Of a stretch of DNA of 27,652 bases, positions 22,312 to 27,652 are shown piece by piece (within the stretch, counting starts at the first letter, position 1; every line of letters starts with the position of its first letter). Where the stretch lies: assembly GCA_003105225.1 (NCBI GenBank), contig PQAK01000178.1, positions 1 to 27,652 of the forward strand, read 5' to 3'. This stretch comes from Deltaproteobacteria bacterium. GTDB taxonomy: Bacteria > Desulfobacterota > Deferrimicrobia > Deferrimicrobiales > Deferrimicrobiaceae. Below the pieces are notes generated by a model that was not told the DNA's origin, did no database searches, and worked only from the letters and a program-made list of their open reading frames with translations. Made by a program: the position numbers and the translations under genes.

Positions 22312-23481
22312 CTACTCTCCCCGGCGGCGCAGGAACGTGGGGATCTCGAACTCTTCGAGTGCCTCCGCCTCGCTTTCCTTCTCGATGACGGGGAGGTCTT
22401 CGATCCGTTCGATCCGTTCCGGGGCCTTCAGCGGTCCGACCCGCAGAAACGCCGGTTTCTCCAGGTCTTCCTTCCCCACCAGCTTGATGGTGCGGCGCGG
22501 GCCTTTCAGGAGGGTATCCGCCACCCCCGGCTCGAACCCGGTCGCGATGACGGTCACCTTCAGTTCGTCCTCCATCAGTTCGTCGATGACGGTCCCGAAG
22601 ATGATGTTCGCCTCGTCGTCGGCTTCCTGCTGGACGAGGCTGGCCGCCTCGTGGACCTCGCTCAGGGAGAGCGACGATCCCCCGGTGATGTTGATCAGCA
22701 CCCCGCGCGCGCCCCGGATCGAGACGTCCTCCAGCAGCGGGCTGGAGATCGCCTTCTCCGCCGCCGCGACGGCGCGGTTCTGGCCGGAGGCGCTGCCGGT
22801 GCCCATGAGGGCCACGCCCATCCCCGACATGATCGTCTTGACGTCGGCGAAGTCCAGGTTGATGTATCCCGGCTTGGTCACCAATTCCGAGATCCCGCGG
22901 ACCGCCTGGAACAGGACCTCGTCCACCTTGCGGAACGCCTCCACGAACCGCATCTCCTTTCCGGCGATGAGGAGCAGCTTCTCGTTGGGGATGATGACGA
23001 TCGTATCGACGAGGCTGCGCAGGTCCTTGACGCCCAGCTCGGCCTGGCGGCGGCGCGTGGCGCCTTCGAAGGAGAAGGGCCGGGTGACCACGCCGACCGT
23101 CAGCGCGCCCACCTCCCTGGCGACCTCCGCGACGACCGGCCCCGCGCCCGTGCCGGTGCCGCCGCCCAGGCCCGCCGTGATGAACACCATGTCGGCGCCC
23201 GAGAGCGCCTCGCGGATCAGGTCCCGGTCCTCCAGCGCCGCCTGGCGGCCGATGTCGGGATTCGCCCCCGCGCCCAGCCCCTTGGTCAGCCTGGCCCCCA
23301 GCTGGAGCTTGAGCGGCGCCAGGCTCCGCGAAAGGGCCTGCGCGTCCGTGTTGGCGGCGATGAACTCCACGCCCTGGAGCCCCTCCTCGATCATGGTGTT
23401 GATGGCGTTGCCGCCGCCGCCGCCCACGCCGAACACCTTGATGACGGCGTGGCAGCGGTTCTCCTCGACGATCGTGAACAT
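22312..23481 (-). CDS. ftsZ: Cell division protein FtsZ
   Basis: 389 residues. The tubulin signature GGGTGTG is at 106-112, preceded by GVGGGGGNAINTM (19-30) and NTDAQAL (44-50); the T7 loop is NLDFADVKTIM. The C-terminal conserved peptide EEFEIPTFLRRRGE, which binds FtsA and ZipA-type anchors, is present after a short acidic linker. It forms the GTP-dependent Z ring. The ATG at 23481 is preceded by AGGAGGAGG. It lies 26 bp after ftsA. Confidence 0.97.
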   Translation of the reverse strand: MFTIVEENRCHAVIKVFGVGGGGGNAINTMIEEGLQGVEFIAANTDAQALSRSLAPLKLQLGARLTKGLGAGANPDIGRQAALEDRDLIREALSGADMVFITAGLGGGTGTGAGPVVAEVAREVGALTVGVVTRPFSFEGATRRRQAELGVKDLRSLVDTIVIIPNEKLLLIAGKEMRFVEAFRKVDEVLFQAVRGISELVTKPGYINLDFADVKTIMSGMGVALMGTGSASGQNRAVAAAEKAISSPLLEDVSIRGARGVLINITGGSSLSLSEVHEAASLVQQEADDEANIIFGTVIDELMEDELKVTVIATGFEPGVADTLLKGPRRTIKLVGKEDLEKPAFLRVGPLKAPERIERIEDLPVIEKESEAEALEEFEIPTFLRRRGE

Positions 23482-23507
23482 AGCGACCTCCTCCTGGTTT
23501 ATTCGAA

Positions 23508-24737
23508 TCAGAAAATATCCGTGATGAAACGTTTGACCCGGTCGAGCAGGCCCAGGCTCCCGGCCTCTTCATCCCGGCCGACCAGGGCCTCCGCCATGCT
23601 GGAGCCGTAGATCGCAAGCCCCACGGCGGTGGCGTACCCGGGACTCCCGACGACCTCGACCAGCCCGCCTACCCCGATGGGCCCGCCGCGCCGGACGGGA
23701 AGCTGGAAGACCCTCTCCCCGAGATCCGGCAGCCCGTCGAGCAGGGAGCCACCGCCGGTCAGCACGACGCCGGCGCCGAGCATCTCCTCGAAGCCCGAGC
23801 GGAGGATCTCTTTCCGGAGAAGGGCGAAGATCTCCTCGGTACGCGGCTCGATGATCTCGCTTAAATACTGGCGGCGGATCGGCCGGGGCTGGCGGCCCCC
23901 CACTCCCGGAAGCTCCACGAGCTCGTCCCGCCGGACCTTCTGGATCATGGCGCAGCCGGAGGCGATTTTCAGCGCCTCCGCGTCCGCCCAGGGGACCTTG
24001 AGCCCGATGGCCACGTCCGCCGTGATGTTGCTCCCCCCCAGGGGCAGGACGAACGTGTGCCGCAGCGCGCCGTCGTAAAAAATCGCCATCTCCACGGTCC
24101 CCGCCCCGAAATCGAGCAGGACCACGCCGACTTCCTTCTCCTCCGGGGTCAGCACCGCGTTCGCCGAGGCGAGGGGGCTCAACGCGATGTCGTCGATGGT
24201 GAGCTCCGCCTTCTCGATGCACTTGACCAGGTTCCGCGTGCCGGGGACATCGTCGGTCACCACGTGCACCCGGGCATCCAGCCGGATGCCGGTCATCCCG
24301 ATGGGGTCCTTGATCCCTCCCATGTCGTCGACGATGAACTCCTGGGTCAGGACGTGCAGGACTTCCCGGTCGTTGGGCAGTTCGACGGCCTTCGCAAGCT
24401 CCAGCACCCGGGCGACGTCCTGATCGGTCACCTCCCGCTCGTTGCGGACCGAGATCGCGGCGTGGCTGTTGAACGATTTGATCAACGGGCCGGAGACGCC
24501 GACGAAGACCGACGGGATCGACAGGCCCGTCATCTTCTCCGCCTCGCCGACGCTTTGCTGGATCGACTTGACCGTGGCGTCCACGTTGACCACGGCCCCT
24601 TTGCGCATCCCCTCGGTGTCGGATTTCCCGACGCCCAGGATCTCCAACCCCTCCGCTCCCTTGCGCGCCACGACCGTGGCGACCTTGCTCGATCCGACGT
24701 CCAGCCCGGCGATCACCTGCCCCGTAACCGGTTCCAT
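23508..24737 (-). CDS. ftsA: Cell division protein FtsA
   Basis: 409 residues of the actin/Hsp70 ATPase fold: phosphate-1 motif GLDVGSSKVATVV (10-22), the 1C domain with VTDQDVARVLELAK, phosphate-2 LLDFGAGTVEMAIF and the adenosine motif VLTGGGSLLDGL. The C-terminal amphipathic helix (RVKRFITDIF) for membrane attachment is present. It tethers FtsZ to the membrane. The start ATG at 24737 immediately follows the ftsQ TAA, with GGGGGAA as ribosome-binding site. Confidence 0.96.
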   Translation of the reverse strand: MEPVTGQVIAGLDVGSSKVATVVARKGAEGLEILGVGKSDTEGMRKGAVVNVDATVKSIQQSVGEAEKMTGLSIPSVFVGVSGPLIKSFNSHAAISVRNEREVTDQDVARVLELAKAVELPNDREVLHVLTQEFIVDDMGGIKDPIGMTGIRLDARVHVVTDDVPGTRNLVKCIEKAELTIDDIALSPLASANAVLTPEEKEVGVVLLDFGAGTVEMAIFYDGALRHTFVLPLGGSNITADVAIGLKVPWADAEALKIASGCAMIQKVRRDELVELPGVGGRQPRPIRRQYLSEIIEPRTEEIFALLRKEILRSGFEEMLGAGVVLTGGGSLLDGLPDLGERVFQLPVRRGGPIGVGGLVEVVGSPGYATAVGLAIYGSSMAEALVGRDEEAGSLGLLDRVKRFITDIF

Positions 24738-25589
24738 TTATTCCCCCGGCCGCACGAAGATGCGGCCCGCAGTTTTCAGATCGACGACGCCCCGCGCCTG
24801 CCCGACGCTGGAAAGCTTGGGCATGGCCACTTCGATCCGCTTCATCGCCTCCCGGAAATCCATCGTGCCGATTTTCAGCTGCAGCCCCGTATCCCGCGTC
24901 ACGAGCGTGTACCCCTCCTGCGCGTCGAAGTGGACCTCGGAAACGTTCTGGCGGAGCGCCCCGGATTCCGTGCAGCGCAGCAGCTCCAGGGTCTTTTTCA
25001 GGTTCTGCAGGGCGACGGCGTCCCGCGCGCCGAGCTCGCGCTGCGTGAAACCGGTCACGATGGGAAAGTTCTTCGGGTCGTAGGCGGTGAGCCTCTTGAA
25101 GATCGTCCCCTCCTCGTCGAGGTAGTAGAGGGCGTCCAGGTTGATCATCGCCGCGGGCTTGCGCTCCTGGATGCGGACGACGAGCCGGTCCGGAAACGCT
25201 TTCCGTACCGACACGCCGCGGACCCAGGGGTGCGTGAGGAGGCGGGTCCCGATGTCCCGCGACGAGAGCGACCAGATGTTCCCCTGCGGCACCCTCGACA
25301 GGATCCCCGTCACTTCGTCCTTGGTCACGTACTCGCACCGGTTCATGTCGATGGAGCGGACCGAGAACAGGCGGGAATGGCCGAGCCAGGAGTACACGGC
25401 AGCCCCCGCCGCCGTCACGAGGAACACGGCCAGGATCGCCGCCGCGACCGGAAGCACCTGACGCCAGGGGATCCGGGAGACCCCGCCGTTCTTCTCCCTC
25501 TCCTTGCCCTTCCCCTTCTTGCGGGCGGCATGCGGCTTTTTCCTCGGCTTCCCGAGCGACTTCTTATGGTAGGCCTTGTACTCGATCAT
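24738..25589 (-). CDS. ftsQ: Cell division protein FtsQ
   Basis: 283 residues. The cytoplasmic N-terminus is very basic (KKSLGKPRKKPHAARKKGKG), one transmembrane helix is at about 45-68, the POTRA domain runs from about 74 to 143 (LFSVRSIDMN to VVRIQERKP), and the FtsQ beta domain follows. It recruits FtsB/FtsL to the divisome. The ATG at 25589 directly follows the ddl TAG. The gene order ddl-ftsQ-ftsA-ftsZ confirms the identity. Confidence 0.94.
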   Translation of the reverse strand: MIEYKAYHKKSLGKPRKKPHAARKKGKGKEREKNGGVSRIPWRQVLPVAAAILAVFLVTAAGAAVYSWLGHSRLFSVRSIDMNRCEYVTKDEVTGILSRVPQGNIWSLSSRDIGTRLLTHPWVRGVSVRKAFPDRLVVRIQERKPAAMINLDALYYLDEEGTIFKRLTAYDPKNFPIVTGFTQRELGARDAVALQNLKKTLELLRCTESGALRQNVSEVHFDAQEGYTLVTRDTGLQLKIGTMDFREAMKRIEVAMPKLSSVGQARGVVDLKTAGRIFVRPGE

Positions 25590-26525
25590 CTATTTCCCGA
25601 GCCCCGCGTCGTCCAGGATCTCTTCGACCAGGTCGTCGAAGGACATGCCGTCGAACTTCGCCGCCTTCGGAAGGAGGCTCGTCTCCGTCATTCCCGGGAT
25701 CGTGTTCGCCTCGAGGAAGAAGACGTTCCCGGCGGGATCGACCCGGTAGTCGAGCCGCGCGGCGCCCCGCAGCGACAGCGCCGCCGACGCCTTCCGCGTA
25801 TACTCCGCCGCGCGCACCAGGATGTCGCGGTCCATCGGGACGGGGATCACGTATTCGGTCTGGCCCGCCGTGTACTTGGACGTGTAGTCGTAGAATCCCG
25901 AGCCGGACTTCGGAACGATCTCGATCGCGGGGAGCACCCTGCCGTTCAGGATGCCGACCGTGATCTCCCGCCCCGGTATGTACGCCTCCACGAGGACGCG
26001 GCGGTCGAATTTTCCCGCCTCGGACAGGGCCGGCCCCCAATCCTCCGGCCCGCGCACGATGCTGATTCCCACCGTGGACCCCTCGCGGTCCGGCTTGACG
26101 ACGAAGGGAAACCCCAGGTCCGGAGGCGGCGGCGCATCGGGGGGGCTTCCCTCGTAAAGGACGTCCGGCGCGACGGGGACGCCGGCGGAGGCCGCCACCC
26201 GCTTGGCCAGGACCTTGCTCATCGAGAGGGCGGAAGCGGCCACGCCCGATCCGGTATACGGGATGCGCGCAAGCTCCAGGGCCCCCTGGATGCAGCCGTC
26301 CTCGCCGAACCGCCCGTGCAGGGCCAGGAACGCGACGTCCACGCCCGAGTTCCGGATGCCGTCCAGCCATCCGCCGCGGAGGTCGATCTCCCGCGCCGGG
26401 TATCCCAGGCGCCGGAGGGCCGCGGCCGCCGCGGCACCGGTGCGCAGCGACACCTCCCGCTCGGAGGACTCGCCCCCGAGGAACACGCCCACCGTCTTTC
26501 CCCGGTATCTTCCCTTTTCAGGCAT
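25590..26525 (-). CDS. ddl: D-alanine--D-alanine ligase
   Basis: 311 residues, an ATP-grasp ligase of the normal length. GVFLGGESSEREVSLRTG begins the N-domain; ALHGRFGEDG, VVKPDREGSTVGIS and the C-terminal metal/ATP motif FFLEANTIPGMTETS are all present. It makes D-Ala-D-Ala for peptidoglycan. The ATG at 26525 overlaps the murB stop by 8 bp, with GGGGGA before it. Confidence 0.96.
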   Translation of the reverse strand: MPEKGRYRGKTVGVFLGGESSEREVSLRTGAAAAAALRRLGYPAREIDLRGGWLDGIRNSGVDVAFLALHGRFGEDGCIQGALELARIPYTGSGVAASALSMSKVLAKRVAASAGVPVAPDVLYEGSPPDAPPPPDLGFPFVVKPDREGSTVGISIVRGPEDWGPALSEAGKFDRRVLVEAYIPGREITVGILNGRVLPAIEIVPKSGSGFYDYTSKYTAGQTEYVIPVPMDRDILVRAAEYTRKASAALSLRGAARLDYRVDPAGNVFFLEANTIPGMTETSLLPKAAKFDGMSFDDLVEEILDDAGLGK

Positions 26526-27411
26526 CGCAGGTCCCCCACAGCTTCACTTCGAGGGACAGGTCGATTCCCGCCAGCACCCGCACGCGCTCCCGCCCCCGCT
26601 CGATGAGCCGCAGCGCGTCGGCCGCGGTCGCCCGGCCCGCGTTGATCAGGAAATTGGCGTGCTTCTCGGAGAAATAGGCGTCGCCCTCCCGCGCCCCTTT
26701 CATTCCCGCCCGCTCCAGGAGCTTTCCCGCCTTTTCGTTCGGCGGATTGCGGAACGTGGAACCGAAGGTCCGCTCTCCCCACGGCTGGGCCGCGCGCCGC
26801 TTCTCGTTGAGCGCCTTCATCCGGTCGAACACCTGGTCCGGCACGCCGGGCGCCAGGCGGAAGCTCACCCGGGCGATCACCCCCCGCACGGGCAGTTCCG
26901 CCTCCCGGTAGGCGAACCCGACTTCGCGGGACTCGAGCCGGTGCAGCTTCCCCTCGCCGTCCACGATCTCGATCCACTCGGCGATCTCCCCGATGAATCG
27001 GCCGTACGCCCCGGCGTTCATCGACATCGCCCCCCCCACCGTCCCCGGGATCCCGGCAAGCTCCTCGGCGCCGGAGAGCCCGGACAGGGCACACAGCACC
27101 GCGAAGCGGGGAAGCATGACCCCTCCCTCGGCGACAACCGAGCCGCCCGCGGAGAAGAGCATCTTCCCCATGTTCTTCTTGAGGCACAGCACGGTCCCCC
27201 GCACGCCGCCGTCGCCGACCAGGAGGTTGCTGCCCGCGCCCAGGAAGCGCACCGCGCGCCCGCTGTTCCGATCCGCCTTGAGAATCTCCTGGATCTCCGG
27301 TATGGAACGGGGGAAGACCATGCGCTCGGCGGGCCCGCCGATCCCGACCGTGGTGAAATCGCGGAGCTTCGCTCCGTACACCTCTTCGACCTTCCCCGCC
27401 GGTGAGGCCAT
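26518..27411 (-). CDS. murB: UDP-N-acetylenolpyruvoylglucosamine reductase
   Basis: 297 residues from the ATG at 27411, 22 nt after the murC stop with GGGAAGG upstream; an ATG at 27471 with GGGGGCAGG would add 20 residues but overlap murC by 38 bp. FAD-domain motifs are TTVGIGGPAE, LGAGSNLLVGDGGVRG and AGIPGTVGGAMSMNAGAYG; YREAELP and the catalytic Ser region GSTFRNPP follow. It completes UDP-MurNAc synthesis with NADPH. The SEKHANFLINAG segment is a good type-I MurB marker. Confidence 0.93.
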   Translation of the reverse strand: MASPAGKVEEVYGAKLRDFTTVGIGGPAERMVFPRSIPEIQEILKADRNSGRAVRFLGAGSNLLVGDGGVRGTVLCLKKNMGKMLFSAGGSVVAEGGVMLPRFAVLCALSGLSGAEELAGIPGTVGGAMSMNAGAYGRFIGEIAEWIEIVDGEGKLHRLESREVGFAYREAELPVRGVIARVSFRLAPGVPDQVFDRMKALNEKRRAAQPWGERTFGSTFRNPPNEKAGKLLERAGMKGAREGDAYFSEKHANFLINAGRATAADALRLIERGRERVRVLAGIDLSLEVKLWGTCDA

Positions 27412-27433
27412 CCGCCTTCCCTTCACCCGGCCG

Positions 27434-27652
27434 TTAGCCGGATAGAACGCCTTCTCCCAATTTCCAGACATCGCCTGCCCCCATCGTTAGGAATATATCA
27501 CCCGTGTTCAAGCCCCGGACGACCGTGGAGAGCGCGTCCCCGGCCTTGCCTCCGTAGACCGCCGCCTTGTGCCCATGCTCGCGGATCGCCTCGCAGAGCC
27601 GCTCCCCGGTCGCGCCGGGGATCGACTCCTCCCCCGCGGGGTAGACGTCGAA
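27434..27652 (-). CDS. murC: UDP-N-acetylmuramate--L-alanine ligase, C-terminus (partial)
   Basis: The last 72 residues of MurC; the gene continues past the right edge. It begins in FDVYPAGEESIPG, a MurC domain 3 motif, and ends MGAGDVWKLGEGVL before TAA, the typical MurC terminus. It adds L-Ala to UDP-MurNAc. Its stop falls inside the alternative, longer murB reading frame. Confidence 0.93.
   Translation of the reverse strand, partial: FDVYPAGEESIPGATGERLCEAIREHGHKAAVYGGKAGDALSTVVRGLNTGDIFLTMGAGDVWKLGEGVLSG

Overview
The window is a GC-rich bacterial chromosome segment, with nearly every gene on the minus strand. The right end carries a murC-murB-ddl-ftsQ-ftsA-ftsZ division/cell-wall cluster followed by a radical-SAM gene. 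This layout, together with a Sec-encoding UGA gene and a sigma-54 promoter, suggests a Desulfobacterota/deltaproteobacterial (Geobacter-like) lineage. That taxonomic placement is inference. A dip in GC with small secreted and membrane proteins at about 16.9-20.5 kb looks like an accessory segment.

Region 1 (1-9068, minus): an operon for a quinohemoprotein amine dehydrogenase (QHNDH)-type periplasmic enzyme. In transcription order it reads qhpA (diheme alpha subunit), qhpD (radical SAM/SPASM thioether maturase), qhpC (small cross-linked gamma subunit), qhpB (beta-propeller), two U32-family genes, qhpF (ABC exporter) and qhpE (subtilisin-like protease). Most junctions from the U32 pair onward are 4-bp stop/start overlaps. 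Three features depart from the described Paracoccus/Pseudomonas system. First, the two U32 proteins carry the cysteine layouts of the O2-independent hydroxylase pair UbiU/UbiV, and they sit where a tryptophan-hydroxylating function is needed; no flavin monooxygenase (QhpG) is visible. Second, QhpC keeps the three Cys-Asp/Glu cross-link pairs, but the cysteine that forms cysteine tryptophylquinone is replaced by Thr. Third, qhpD runs in frame into qhpC with no stop codon, although qhpC has its own ribosome-binding site. The operon is headed by a good sigma-54 -24/-12 element, with a perfect 16-bp palindrome about 150 bp upstream of it. I regard this as the candidate undescribed system: an anaerobic-type, possibly non-CTQ, QHNDH variant.

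Region 2 (9434-16857): divergent from qhpA are a branched-chain aminotransferase and an SDR protein with altered catalytic residues. They face a housekeeping operon, maf-yggS-proC-yggT-DUF167, on the minus strand. A YjbQ-family gene lies divergent from maf. A selenoprotein follows: an AhpD/peroxidase-related enzyme whose CxxC resolving motif is C-x2-U, with the UGA followed by a 7-bp SECIS-like hairpin carrying a GGUC loop. Next to it are an amidohydrolase and a class I methyltransferase.

Region 3 (16904-20588): small, partly AT-richer genes. These are three short secreted proteins of unknown function, a truncated methyltransferase, a two-TM protein coupled to a MaoC-like hydratase, and a TrmO-like protein. 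An exact 25-bp direct repeat lies downstream of two of the secreted-protein genes.

Region 4 (20589-27652): radical SAM protein, FtsZ, FtsA, FtsQ, Ddl, MurB and the C-terminus of MurC, tightly packed and transcribed leftward.
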